Shown: positions 1 to 8,681 of the stretch, piece after piece | Layout of the letters: each line of letters begins with the position of its first letter | How positions within the stretch are numbered: position 1 is the stretch's first letter | Assembly (NCBI GenBank): GCA_023432465.1 | Contig: JAEYUO010000055.1 | Location: 1 to 41,539 of the forward strand | Source: Planctomycetota bacterium | Lineage (GTDB): Bacteria > Planctomycetota > Phycisphaerae > Phycisphaerales > UBA1924 | Length of the DNA: 41,539 bases | Direction: 5' to 3' | Notes under the pieces: generated by a model | Told to the model about the DNA's origin: nothing | What the model saw: only the letters and a program-made list of their open reading frames with translations | The model's database searches: none | Made by a program: the position numbers and the translations under genes

Positions 1-66
1 GGGCCGGGGGAGAGGGCCCCCTCCGCCGCTGCGCGGCACCTCCTCCTGCTGGGGGAGGATCAACTG

Positions 67-1230
67 TCAGCGTGCCGCGGCGCGCTTCTTGGACTTGTTG
101 GTGGACATGAACTCCGGCAGGCCTTCGCCCTTCTCGAAGAGGTCGGCGAACTTGAAGCCCTTGCGACTCTTCCAGGCCTTGCGGTGGTAGGCGTCGCTGG
201 CGAGGATGGGGAAGAGTGCGGAGAGCTCGCCGAAGACCATCTGCTCGTGGACGACGTCGACCTTGCCCCACGAGCAGGCCTCGCGGAGGGTGGAGCCGGA
301 GAGCGCGCCATCGCGGGAGTCGGCGACGGTCATCTGGATCGCATACTTGTGCATGCCGATGTCGCCGCGGGCCTTGCCGCCCTTGCGCTCGTTGAGGAGT
401 TCGGCCGCGACGACGATGTCCTGTGCGAAGTTCTTGGGGACGCCGCCGCCGAGCATGAGCAGGCCGGTGTCGCGGCAGGCGAGCTTGATGTCGGTGAGTT
501 CGCGGAAATCCTTGCCGGAATCGAACGCGACCTGGCCGCGGCCTTCTTCGATGGCTTCGGTCTGCTGGAGCACGATGCCGAAGCCGGCGGAGCAGTCGCT
601 GAAGGCGGGGACGAAGATGGGGACGCGCTTCTGGTAGCAGGTCTTGACGATCGACTCGTTCTTGGCGAGCTTGGGGTTGGTGGCGAGGTACGCGCCCATC
701 GCCTCGATGAACTCGCGGGAGGAGTATGCGCCGGGGGCGAACTGATTAAAGATCTCGTGGGTGACGGCATCGCAGTCGCGGAGGTCATCCTCGTTGATGT
801 AGGTGTCGTAGATGCGGTCGATCATCAGGTTGCGGAGCGTCATGTCGTCCACCGGCGGGGCCTCGGGGGAGCCGGGGGCGATGTAGTGCTTGAAGCCGAG
901 GCCTTCGAAGAAGTCCTGGTCGACGATGTTCGCGCCGGTCGAGACGATCGCGTCGATCATGTTGTTCTCGACGAGCGTGATCAGGGCCTTCTTGAGGCCG
1001 GCGGAGATCAGGCTGCCCGCGAGGGTGACGATGACCGCGCACTCCTTGTCCTTGAGCATCATCGAGTAGATATCCGCGGCCTGGGCAAGCGTGCGGCTGG
1101 AGTAGGCCATGTCGCGGTAGCTGTCGATGATCTCGCGGCCGTCGAAGCGGGTGATGTCGATGTGCTTGATGGGACGGGAGAGGAGTTCCTTCTTCGTCCA
1201 CTTGGAGGGGGAGGGGGTGCCGTTTGCCAT
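67..1230 (-). CDS. Deoxyhypusine synthase family protein (probable homospermidine synthase-like)
   Basis: The 387-residue protein belongs to the deoxyhypusine synthase family, which transfers an aminobutyl group from spermidine in an NAD-dependent reaction. The glycine-rich GGGVPKNF segment (about 261-268) and EACSWGKVD (about 317-325) are visible. The lysine of SWGK, K323, corresponds to the lysine that forms the enzyme-substrate imine in eukaryotic DHS. The start ATG at 1230 follows a GGAG at suitable distance. Bacteria generally lack the eIF5A substrate, and bacterial members are often homospermidine synthases acting on putrescine or spermidine. That role is inferred here, and it fits the speA gene about 5 kb away. 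The gene diverges from the secreted protein at 1560 and the large inverted repeat lies between them. The family call is firm and the exact substrate is not. Confidence 0.9.
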   Translation of the reverse strand: MANGTPSPSKWTKKELLSRPIKHIDITRFDGREIIDSYRDMAYSSRTLAQAADIYSMMLKDKECAVIVTLAGSLISAGLKKALITLVENNMIDAIVSTGANIVDQDFFEGLGFKHYIAPGSPEAPPVDDMTLRNLMIDRIYDTYINEDDLRDCDAVTHEIFNQFAPGAYSSREFIEAMGAYLATNPKLAKNESIVKTCYQKRVPIFVPAFSDCSAGFGIVLQQTEAIEEGRGQVAFDSGKDFRELTDIKLACRDTGLLMLGGGVPKNFAQDIVVAAELLNERKGGKARGDIGMHKYAIQMTVADSRDGALSGSTLREACSWGKVDVVHEQMVFGELSALFPILASDAYHRKAWKSRKGFKFADLFEKGEGLPEFMSTNKSKKRAAAR

Positions 1231-1248
1231 GGGGGAGACTCCAGAGAT

Positions 1249-1344
1249 CCAAATGGCAAATTACCAAAGGGCCAAATTCGAGAGGGCGGACTGTGAGTTG
1301 TGCGCACCGACTCAGATTTGGCCATATGGCAATTTGCCATCTGG
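1249..1344. repeat. Large imperfect inverted repeat (REP/MITE-like)
   Basis: Two 32-nt arms at 1249-1280 and 1313-1344 are reverse complements at about 26 of 32 positions and flank a 32-nt spacer. The arms are built from short words such as ATGGCAAATT and GGCCAAAT and are much more AT-rich than the surroundings. The right arm also holds the perfect palindrome GCCATATGGC. The element sits between the divergent genes starting at 1230 and 1560. It could be a REP-type or miniature mobile element, or a regulatory dyad. The rest of the 1231-1559 gap shows no recognisable gene. Confidence 0.7.
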
Positions 1345-1559
1345 CCATGTTGACCGGCCAAGCCCCCCTGGCCGCGTGGATGGATGAAGGCTCCCCGGGG
1401 GTGGCGGGAAGCGGGGGATTGTACGTCCGTTGCGGGGCGAAGTTCGAGGCGGGTGGGTGCGGTTGGCGGAGGGCCTGACGGAGGCTTCGCGTGGGCGCGT
1501 CATGGTGGTAGGCTGGGGAGCGGGAGGAGCAGTTCTGGGCGGGATCGAGGAGGCTGGTG

Positions 1560-2948
1560 ATGAACAGCGTGCGCGTGCGGATGGCGTGTGGACTGGCGAT
1601 GGGCGTGGTTCTGGCCGCGGCGGGGACGGTGAGCGGGCAGGCGGTGCGGGTGGTGCAGGCGGGGGAGACGGCGGAGGGTGTGCAGCCGGGCGGGGTGACG
1701 ATGAAGCGTTCTGCGCGGGAGCCGAAGATTGAGCGGTATGCCCGCGTGCTGGGTCTGGATGAGGTTCAGACGGAGGTTGCGCGGGATTTGAACGTGGCGT
1801 ATGAACGGACGATGGGGGAGACGCGCAAGGCGATGAACGCGGCGATGAAGGAAGCGCAGACGGACATGAGCGATGGGGACCGCGCGGGGTTTGAAGAGAA
1901 GATGGACAAGGCCATCAAGGCCAACGGCGATGCCAGCAAGGCGCTGACGGCGCAGTTTCTGGCGGACCTGAAGTCGCTGCTGCGGGCGGATCAACAGGAG
2001 AACTGGCCGCGGCTGGAGCGGTTGAGGCGGCGCGAGAGCCTGCTGGGTTCGATGATGGGGCCGGGGGCGGGGAAGCTGGGTGGGTCGCAGATCGATCTGA
2101 TTCCGCTGGTCGGGAAGCTGGAGGTTCCGGCGGAGGTGAAGCCGAGGGTCGATGAACTGCTGGGGCTGTATGAGGTGGACATCGACCGGCCGCTGCAGGA
2201 CCGCGAGCGGAACGTGGAGGAGGATCGTCAGACGATGGGCGGGATTCAGCAGTTCACGCCGGAGAGCTTCCAGAAGATGCTTGATCGGGACCGGGGCGTG
2301 GACCTTCGCGTGCGCGAGGTGAATGACAAGTTTGTGCGGCTGATCGCCGCGGAGTTGCCGGAGGCACTGAACGCGAAGTTGAATGAGGAGTATCGCAAGG
2401 GCGCGTACCGGAGCGCGTATCGATCGACGAGCGCGGGGCGTGAGCTCGCGGCGGCGGAGAAGCTCAAGGGGCTGAGCGAGAAGCAGCGTGAGCAGGTGAA
2501 GGCGATGAACGAGCGGTATCGGCGCGACGTTCAGGCGGCGAATGACCGGCTCGCGGCGGCGATGCGACGGGCGGAGGATGAGGGAAGGTCGCTCGGCGGC
2601 CCGATGCTGATGATGGGACCGGGCGGCAGTGGGGAAGTGGATCCGCAGCTTGCCGAGGCGCGGTCGCAGCGGCGCGAGCTGGATTCGAAGCTGCGGGAGG
2701 ACATGGAGCGGTTGCTGTCGCCGGAACAGCTTGCCGATGCGCGGGAGGCGGCGAAGCCGCAGGGCTTGATGGGTCACTCGGTGTCGGTCGTGGCGCACGG
2801 CATGGGGGGCGATGAGATGGTGTTTGTCTCGGACTTCGAGATCGATGAGGATGCGATCGTTGATGACGGTGAAGGTGGCGAGGCGATCGTGATTTTCCGT
2901 ACGGTGGAGACGGGGACGCCGGCGCAGACGGAACCGGAACCGAAGTGA
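1560..2948 (+). CDS. Secreted coiled-coil protein, LTXXQ/Spy-like in style
   Basis: I do not recognise a named family with confidence. The 462-residue product starts at ATG 1560, six bases after GAGGAGG; a GTG just before it is an alternative. Residues 1 to about 28 form a signal peptide ending near VSGQA. The rest is charged and mainly helical. It contains segments of the form L-x-L-x-x-x-Q (LGLDEVQTEV), LSEKQREQV and LSPEQLADA, resembling the LTXXQ motifs of periplasmic Spy/CpxP proteins, but the protein is about three times longer. The C-terminus is acidic and ends in a Pro/Glu-rich tail. It is probably a periplasmic protein with extended helices. It is monocistronic and converges on the FBPase gene. 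Confidence 0.75.
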   Translation: MNSVRVRMACGLAMGVVLAAAGTVSGQAVRVVQAGETAEGVQPGGVTMKRSAREPKIERYARVLGLDEVQTEVARDLNVAYERTMGETRKAMNAAMKEAQTDMSDGDRAGFEEKMDKAIKANGDASKALTAQFLADLKSLLRADQQENWPRLERLRRRESLLGSMMGPGAGKLGGSQIDLIPLVGKLEVPAEVKPRVDELLGLYEVDIDRPLQDRERNVEEDRQTMGGIQQFTPESFQKMLDRDRGVDLRVREVNDKFVRLIAAELPEALNAKLNEEYRKGAYRSAYRSTSAGRELAAAEKLKGLSEKQREQVKAMNERYRRDVQAANDRLAAAMRRAEDEGRSLGGPMLMMGPGGSGEVDPQLAEARSQRRELDSKLREDMERLLSPEQLADAREAAKPQGLMGHSVSVVAHGMGGDEMVFVSDFEIDEDAIVDDGEGGEAIVIFRTVETGTPAQTEPEPK

Positions 2949-3032
2949 TGCCGGTTGAAAGGCTCAGAAGGCGTTGGGGATCGAGCCTCGATCGAAGATG
3001 AGCGTGTCAAGCGTCCAATGCAGGTCGCTGTG

Positions 3033-3143
3033 GCACACCTTCGGCGTGCAAGAGGGAAGTTGAAGGCGGGGTGTCCGGGGGTGTCGCGGCTCGCACACTC
3101 GCCGCTCCATCGCCCGGCTATAAACGTCCACGCCTTCGGCGTG
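3033..3143. terminator. Two related short hairpins between convergent genes
   Basis: The gap between the convergent genes ending at 2948 and 3188 holds two near-identical hairpins around the core CCTTCGGCGTG. One at 3129-3143 has a perfect 6-bp stem (CACGCC/GGCGTG) and a TTC loop. One at 3033-3049 has a 7-bp stem with one mismatch. They could act as bidirectional terminators. Neither has a clear T-run, so this is a modest call. Confidence 0.35.
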
Positions 3144-3187
3144 AAGAACAGTGCGGCGGCTCTTGAATATCTCGGATGGAGCCTGTG

Positions 3188-5209
3188 CTACGCGCGTTCG
3201 GTCACGATGCCTTCCTGGTAGGCGCGGACGAGGTCGCGCAGGTCGTCGATGCGGCGCTGGGTTTCGCGGCCCTGCTGGGTGTCACGCACGAGCCGCGGCT
3301 TGGCGTACTTCCTGATCGTGGTGACGGTCGGCACGATGTCCGCGTCCTGCTCGATGCAGGCCTGCACGCTGGAGAATGGCGCGTGCTCGGCGAGGTCGAT
3401 GCGGTCGGGCTTGAGGACGAGGGTGTAGCCGCGGTCGCCGTAGGCCTGGCTGAATGCGCCGTCGATGGTGACGGCGTTGCCGCCGCGTTTGACGGGCTGC
3501 TCACCCTTCTCGACCTTGACGGGCACGTGGCCGTTGACGATGAGGACATCGTCGCCCATCCCGAAGAGCTTGCCGACCTTGCGGATAAACGACGCGTCGT
3601 GCATGAGGTCGAAGTACGGGTTCTTGACTTCCTTGTGGGTCTCTTTGTCGGCGATGAACGAGGTCTCGAAGGTGGCGAGCTTGTCCTTGCCGAAGAGGGG
3701 GGAGCGGGGGCAGCCCCAGAGGTACCAGAGCCAGTCGGCATCGGTGCCGATGCCGTCGCGGGGTGCACCCTTGGGCCGATGCGTGCCGCCGATCGGCCCG
3801 ATGCGGAAGGCGCGGCGGACGACGACGGCGAGAGCGTCCATCAGTTCGCGTCCGGCGACTTCGCGATCGTCGACTTTGAGCGAGAGCGGCGTGCCGGCGG
3901 CATCGACGGGGACGCAGGCGTGGAAGACGAGGACATCGTCGCGGCGGGTCCACATGTTGCCGCGGCGGGCGAGCCATTGCATGTGCTCGCGCAGGCGGAT
4001 CGAGGAAACGAAGGAGTTGCGGATGCGGTCGAGGCAGGTTTCTTCTTCGGGCGAGTAGGCGTAGGGGTCGCGTGGGTCGATCGTGGGCAGGTGGGTGTCG
4101 AGCAGCGGGTGGGCCTTGCCGTCGATGGTGACGGTGCCCGCGGCTTTGTCGATGCGGTGGAGGAGGCGGCGGTGCTCGAGGTCCCATTCGGGGTGCTGGG
4201 CGATCATGCGGCCCTCGGCCTTGAACTGCATGATGGTGATGGCCTTCTGCATGCGCGCGACGGTGAGCGGATCACGGTGGCCGGTGCCCTTGGCGATGAA
4301 CCGTTCGGCGGGGTCATCGGCGTAGACATCGCGCACGAGCTTCTCGAGGGGCGTGGTGAGGATGCCGTAGCCCTCTTCGAGCTGCGCGGCCTGACGGTAG
4401 CGCGCGGAGAAGCGCAGGACGGTGAGGAGGCAGGGGTCGTGGCCGAGCGAGGCGCCCATCCAGATGGTGTCGTGGTTGCCCCAGAGGAGCGACACTCGCG
4501 GCTGGAACATGAGGAGGTCGATGACTTTGTCGATGCGCGGGCCGCGGTCGCCGAGGTCACCGGCGACGAGAATCTCGGCGGAAGCCAGTGAGCGGATGAG
4601 GCGTGAGGCGGCGGCGATGGCCTCCCAGTCGCGGTCGTACTCCTCGCTGAAGGAGCCGCCGGCGTTGCCCATCGCGGCGAGCATCGCCCGCGGGAACTGG
4701 GGCCGCTGGCCGGAGAGCATCTCGACGAAGAGCTCGCGGAAGTGGGGGGGCGTGAGGCGGTCGATGAGTTCGCGGCGGTAGGTTTTGCGGAGTGCGCGGA
4801 TGATCTCGCACTGGAGGGTGAGGGTCTGGAAGGCCCATTCTGTGCGGGCGGCAGGACCCCGGGCTTCGATCTCGGGGACGAAGCGGGCGAGGGCCTCGCG
4901 TGGGTAGTAGAGGATCTTGAGGAATCGCTCGCGTTCGACTTTGGAGAGGCGGTTGGCGAGGACTTGCTCGACGAGGGGGCGGAGCGCGCCGGAGGCGTTA
5001 TGGATGACGTGGCGGAGCTTGGTGTCCTCGCCGTGGATGTCGGAGATGATGTGGACCAGGCCCATGGGCAGGTCGAGCGTCGCGGCGAGGCCGGCGATCT
5101 CGGCGATGGCGGTGTCGGCGGTGGGGAACTGCGGGGCGAGGGCGCGGAGGAGGGCGAGGCGGTCGGGGGAGAAGGGTGCGGGCGTGCCGGTTGGCGGGGG
5201 GGTGGGCAT
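3188..5209 (-). CDS. fbp: Fructose-1,6-bisphosphatase, class III
   Basis: Class III fructose-1,6-bisphosphatase hydrolyses fructose 1,6-bisphosphate to fructose 6-phosphate in cytosolic gluconeogenesis. The protein shows the metallophosphatase motifs in order: SDIHGE, GDLGDRGP, LLWGNHD and a late VNGHVPV. Counted from the upstream GTG at 5242 these are near residues 67, 228, 253 and in the C-terminal third. The length of about 673 residues is typical of the Firmicutes-type class III family. I prefer ATG 5209 (MPTPPP) over the GTG at 5242 because the extra 11 residues look non-conserved and a -10-like TACAGT lies over that GTG. No partner gene adjoins it on the same strand with tight spacing. 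The family call is secure. Confidence 0.93.
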   Translation of the reverse strand: MPTPPPTGTPAPFSPDRLALLRALAPQFPTADTAIAEIAGLAATLDLPMGLVHIISDIHGEDTKLRHVIHNASGALRPLVEQVLANRLSKVERERFLKILYYPREALARFVPEIEARGPAARTEWAFQTLTLQCEIIRALRKTYRRELIDRLTPPHFRELFVEMLSGQRPQFPRAMLAAMGNAGGSFSEEYDRDWEAIAAASRLIRSLASAEILVAGDLGDRGPRIDKVIDLLMFQPRVSLLWGNHDTIWMGASLGHDPCLLTVLRFSARYRQAAQLEEGYGILTTPLEKLVRDVYADDPAERFIAKGTGHRDPLTVARMQKAITIMQFKAEGRMIAQHPEWDLEHRRLLHRIDKAAGTVTIDGKAHPLLDTHLPTIDPRDPYAYSPEEETCLDRIRNSFVSSIRLREHMQWLARRGNMWTRRDDVLVFHACVPVDAAGTPLSLKVDDREVAGRELMDALAVVVRRAFRIGPIGGTHRPKGAPRDGIGTDADWLWYLWGCPRSPLFGKDKLATFETSFIADKETHKEVKNPYFDLMHDASFIRKVGKLFGMGDDVLIVNGHVPVKVEKGEQPVKRGGNAVTIDGAFSQAYGDRGYTLVLKPDRIDLAEHAPFSSVQACIEQDADIVPTVTTIRKYAKPRLVRDTQQGRETQRRIDDLRDLVRAYQEGIVTERA

Positions 5210-5240
5210 GGTGTGCGGCCTCGGGGGGTGGAGGGAGCAC

Positions 5241-5246
5241 ACTGTA
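5241..5246 (-). promoter_or_regulatory. Possible -10 box for fbp
   Basis: The minus strand reads TACAGT here, 5 of 6 matches to TATAAT. A start about 7 nt downstream would give a leader of roughly 25 nt before ATG 5209. I see no good -35 element, so confidence is low. Confidence 0.25.
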
Positions 5247-5284
5247 CCAGACGGCTGTAGCCGGAACTCCGGGAGTGCGGAGGA

Positions 5285-6418
5285 TCAGTCGCGGCGTCGG
5301 AACCCAGCCAAGAGCAGGCCGCAGCCGAGTGCGAGCGCTGATGCTGGAGCGGGGATGATGGCGAGGAACCCCTCCGGGCGGCCCGCCGGACCGCTGCCGG
5401 AGCCGACGAGCCTCGTGCCATCGGCCGAGATTCCGGACACGGTCCCGAGTGTCCAGCCGGTGAGGTCGACCCCGGCTTCTGAAAGAAACTGGTGGAGGGA
5501 GAGTGTGCCTCGATCACGGGTCCACACGAACGCGGCCTGAGTGGTTGCGTCGGCGTTGAGATTGGTGCCGAGAATCAGGCCGCCATCGGCCGAGATGTCC
5601 GAGATGATGACCGAGTGGAAGCCGGGGAGTGCGGGGATGATCGTGAAGCCGTTGTCCGCGGTCCAGACCCAGCTCTCCTCGCGGAATGGGACGGCATCGG
5701 TGAAGGAAGTCAGGCCGCCGATGACGTGTCCATCGGCCGAGGCCCAGAAGGGAGCGCTCGGGTTGAGCGGTGTGGAGGGGAGCGGTGTGATGGCTTGGGG
5801 GACATCGCCTGTCCAACGGAGCAAGTGCGTCGCACCGCCGGAGTCCAGACCTGCGCCGTAGATACGACCGAACGCATCGAAGGTCGTGGCTTGTGTGTGC
5901 ACGTACCCAACGGGAACGGTGAGTGGTGTGCCGGGGTTTGCGCCCACCCACCGGACAGCGCGGGTGCCGACGCCGGAGATGGTCGCTTCGCCGATCGCGG
6001 CAGAGCCATCGGGAGAGACATCGCGGGTGCGAATCTGTGACCACCCCGCGGGGTTGCTGAGCGCCACTGAGCCGGTTGAGGGTGACCAGCGGAAGCCGGG
6101 GAACGCTCCTCCCTGCTGTCGCCAGCCCAGGACGGTTTCGCCATCGGCAGAGATGAACCTGCTTTGAGCGGATGTCCAGCCCGATGGCAGCGGCAGTTGC
6201 TGGAGCGAGACACTCCCGGCGATTGACCATCGCAGTGGGATGAAGCTGGTGAGACCCTGAGTCGAGACGCCGGTGACATAGTTCCCGTCGGCGGAGATGC
6301 CTGTCGCGGCGGTGCCGTCGAGCGCGGTCAGGTGCCCCAGACCGACGATACCCGGACCGGCGGAAGCGGGGAGGACAAGGACGAGAGCAGAGAGGATGAA
6401 CACCATCGACGAGCGCAT
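5285..6418 (-). CDS. HAF-repeat surface protein with PEP-CTERM-like sorting tail
   Basis: The 377-residue product begins with a signal peptide (MRSSMVFILSALVL... to PASA); ATG 6418 has a GGAG about 9 bases upstream. The body contains six repeats of the form [SPG]-ADG-x3-G, for example GISADGNYVTG, FISADGETVLG, DISADGGLILG and GISADGTRLVG, spaced roughly 45-65 residues. This matches extracellular HAF-type repeats and probably folds as a beta-propeller. The C-terminus is IPAPAS, then a hydrophobic stretch, then FRRRD. That is the arrangement of PEP-CTERM-type sorting signals cleaved by exosortase. No exosortase gene is in the window. The role is unknown; export and surface display are inferred from the two ends. 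Confidence 0.8.
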   Translation of the reverse strand: MRSSMVFILSALVLVLPASAGPGIVGLGHLTALDGTAATGISADGNYVTGVSTQGLTSFIPLRWSIAGSVSLQQLPLPSGWTSAQSRFISADGETVLGWRQQGGAFPGFRWSPSTGSVALSNPAGWSQIRTRDVSPDGSAAIGEATISGVGTRAVRWVGANPGTPLTVPVGYVHTQATTFDAFGRIYGAGLDSGGATHLLRWTGDVPQAITPLPSTPLNPSAPFWASADGHVIGGLTSFTDAVPFREESWVWTADNGFTIIPALPGFHSVIISDISADGGLILGTNLNADATTQAAFVWTRDRGTLSLHQFLSEAGVDLTGWTLGTVSGISADGTRLVGSGSGPAGRPEGFLAIIPAPASALALGCGLLLAGFRRRD

Positions 6419-6550
6419 AGGGAACACTCCGGCCACGGGGTTGGGCTTGCGGGAGTGACCACCGTCATCCCTCCAACGGAATACGAGGGAAGGGGAGCGT
6501 GCCTGCGCGGGATGGCTCAGCGCGTTCGGATATGTGCTTGCGGCGGCCGG

Positions 6551-8542
6551 CTATTCCTCGAGGTAGGTGTAGCCGTCGATGCCGCGTTCGTAGAAGGCGA
6601 GGAAGCTCTTGCCCTCGGCGACGGTGATGCGATTGGCCTTGATGGACCGCTCGACTTCGCGGCGCATCGCCCGGCGCATGTCTTCATCGTCGTACTGGAC
6701 GTAGGAGAGGACTTCCTTCACGGTGTCGCCCTCGATGACCTCGTCGATCGACCAGGTCTCCGGGGCGCTTCCGTTGCCGGCGGATTCACTCGGATCGGGC
6801 GAGCGGTACGAGACGTGCACGGCGTGGGTGTCGCCGAGGAGGTTGTGCAGGTCGCCGAGGATTTCCTGATAGGCGCCCAGCAGGAAGACACCGAGGAAGT
6901 ATGGCTCGCCGGGTTTGAGCTCGTGCAGTTCGAGGGTCTTCTTCTCGACGCGCTTGTCGACGAAGTTGTCGATCTTGCCGTCGGAATCGCAGGTGATGTC
7001 GGCCATGATGCCGCGACGGGTGGGCTCTTCGTCGAGGCGGTGGATCGGGCAGATGGGGAAGAGCTGGTCGATGGCCCAGGAGTCGGGCATGGACTGGAAG
7101 AGGGAGAAGTTGCAGAAATAGATGTCGCTGAGGGTCTCGGGGAGGTGCTCGATCTCCTCGGGGAGTTCGCCCTTCTTGGCGCATAGGTCGAGCACCTTGC
7201 GGCCGATCGACCAGAAGAGCCGTTCGGAGGCGGCTCGCATGGGCAGGGACATGTAGCCCAGGGAGAAGAGGCTCATCGCCTCATCGCGTGCCTGGAGGGC
7301 ATCGTGATAGGCCTCGAGCAGGTTGCGATCGGTCAGCCGCTCGTAGGCGTCGATCAGGTCGAGCACGGGCTGCGGAGGTTCCTTCTCGGTGGCGAGGTCG
7401 GCCTTGATGCGGGCCATCTCGGGCTCGGCGTTGAAGGAGGACTTGCCGAGCACATCGACGATGAGCACCGAGCCGTACGCGACCATGGCGCGGCCGGATT
7501 CGGAGAGGATCGTGGGGTGGGGGACGCCGACATCGTCGCAGACGGTCTTGATGCGGTACACCACATCCGCGGCGTATTCATCGACCGTGTAGTTGATCGA
7601 CGAGTTCCACGCCGACTGCGAGCCGTCGTAATCGACGCCCATGCCGCCGCCGATATCGAGCATCTTCATGCCCGCGCCGAGGCGGACGAGCTCGGTGTAG
7701 ATGTGGGTGAGCTCGTTGACGGCGTTCTTGAGGTGGCGGATGTCGTAGAGCTGGGAGCCGACGTGGCAGTGGAGGAGGTTGAGGCAGTCGGCCATGCCGC
7801 GGGCCTTGAGGAACTCGAGGGCCTCCAGGACTTCGGTGACGAAGAGGCCGAACTTGGAGCGTGCGCCGGCGGAGGACTCCCACCGGCCCGCGCCGCGGGA
7901 ACCGAGCTTGACGCGGATACCGATCTTCGGGCGGATGTTGTATCGCTCGGCGTGCTTGACGATGAGCTCGAGCTCGCTGAACTTCTCGACGACGGGGATG
8001 ATGTTGCGGCCGAGCTTGGTGGCGAGCAGCACGGTCTCGATGAACTCGTCATCCTTGAAGCCGTTGCAGATGATCGGCATGGTGTCCTGCCCCTCGGAGA
8101 GGGCGAGGACGGCAAGGAGCTCGGGCTTGGAGCCGGCCTCGAGGCCGAAGTTGAGCTCGCGCCCCAGCTTGGCGATTTCTTCACAGATGTGGCGCTGCTG
8201 GTTGACCTTGATGGGGTAGACGCAGGAGTAGCCGCCCTGGTAGCTGTTGTCGGCGATGGCCTTGTCGAACGCGGAGCGGATCTCGCGGAGGCGGTGCTCG
8301 AGCACGCCGGAGAAGCGGAGCAGCACGGGTGAATGGATGCCTCGATCTTCGAGCCCCTTGACGAGGTCGTGCAGATCGATCTGCTCGGCGGGGTTCTTGG
8401 ACGGCATGACCGTGACATGGCCGCGGGCATTGACGCCGAAGTAGCCCTTGCCCCAGTCGGGCATCCCGTAGAGGCGGGCGGCATCTTCGTGGGTCCAGCG
8501 GCCGTGGAGGAAGGAGTTCTTGGGGATCGAGAGCGTGGCCAT
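6551..8542 (-). CDS. speA: Biosynthetic arginine decarboxylase (PLP-dependent)
   Basis: SpeA decarboxylates arginine to agmatine, the first step from arginine to putrescine. The 663-residue protein has the family's usual length. It carries the PLP-lysine motif YPIKVNQQ (K112 from ATG 8542), the LLHCHVGSQ segment, the glycine-rich LDIGGGMGVDYDG and a late acidic ICPIHRLDEEP region. The upstream in-frame extension to 8674 is unlikely because it crosses a stable hairpin and has no similarity to the family. ATG 8542 begins MATLSIPKN, a natural N-terminus. Together with the DHS-family gene at 67-1230 it suggests agmatine/putrescine-based polyamine synthesis. Agmatine-processing genes are not in the window. 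Confidence 0.95.
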   Translation of the reverse strand: MATLSIPKNSFLHGRWTHEDAARLYGMPDWGKGYFGVNARGHVTVMPSKNPAEQIDLHDLVKGLEDRGIHSPVLLRFSGVLEHRLREIRSAFDKAIADNSYQGGYSCVYPIKVNQQRHICEEIAKLGRELNFGLEAGSKPELLAVLALSEGQDTMPIICNGFKDDEFIETVLLATKLGRNIIPVVEKFSELELIVKHAERYNIRPKIGIRVKLGSRGAGRWESSAGARSKFGLFVTEVLEALEFLKARGMADCLNLLHCHVGSQLYDIRHLKNAVNELTHIYTELVRLGAGMKMLDIGGGMGVDYDGSQSAWNSSINYTVDEYAADVVYRIKTVCDDVGVPHPTILSESGRAMVAYGSVLIVDVLGKSSFNAEPEMARIKADLATEKEPPQPVLDLIDAYERLTDRNLLEAYHDALQARDEAMSLFSLGYMSLPMRAASERLFWSIGRKVLDLCAKKGELPEEIEHLPETLSDIYFCNFSLFQSMPDSWAIDQLFPICPIHRLDEEPTRRGIMADITCDSDGKIDNFVDKRVEKKTLELHELKPGEPYFLGVFLLGAYQEILGDLHNLLGDTHAVHVSYRSPDPSESAGNGSAPETWSIDEVIEGDTVKEVLSYVQYDDEDMRRAMRREVERSIKANRITVAEGKSFLAFYERGIDGYTYLEE

Positions 8543-8582
8543 CGTTCGGGGCACTCCGTCGGTCGCATCGTCCGCAACGGGA

Positions 8583-8611
8583 AACGCCCGCGCATACGCG
8601 GCGCGGGCGTT
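8583..8611 (-). promoter_or_regulatory. Stable hairpin in the speA leader
   Basis: A perfect 10-bp stem (AACGCCCGCG / CGCGGGCGTT) with a 9-nt loop lies 41 nt upstream of the speA ATG. On the minus strand it is followed by only a short T-stretch. It could be an intrinsic terminator for the upstream zinc-ribbon gene or a leader/attenuator structure for speA. Confidence 0.5.
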
Positions 8612-8624
8612 CCGTCGCCAGAAC

Positions 8625-8630
8625 ATTATG
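8625..8630 (-). promoter_or_regulatory. Possible -10 box for speA
   Basis: The minus strand reads CATAAT, 5 of 6 to the consensus, in an AT-rich patch just upstream of the leader hairpin. Transcription from here would place the hairpin at the very 5' end of the speA mRNA. No convincing -35 element is visible. Confidence 0.3.
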
Positions 8631-8660
8631 CATTCGGAAACGGCCGGGTGCCGGTTTGGC

Positions 8661-8681
8661 CCGCCTGTTTGCATCAGGCGG
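8661..8681 (-). terminator. Hairpin overlapping the stop of the zinc-ribbon gene
   Basis: A 7-bp perfect stem (CCGCCTG / CAGGCGG) with a 7-nt loop spans the stop codon of the gene ending at 8674. It may contribute to termination or 3'-end protection. There is no T-run. Confidence 0.35.

Noticed and set aside
184..1296. Long plus-strand reading frame opposite the DHS-family gene
   Set aside because: It is antisense to a conserved enzyme with visible motifs, and its Val/Gly/Asp/Ala-biased composition is typical of high-GC shadow frames.
3176..4591. Long plus-strand reading frame opposite fbp
   Set aside because: It is antisense to class III FBPase and has no recognisable motif; GC codon bias explains it.
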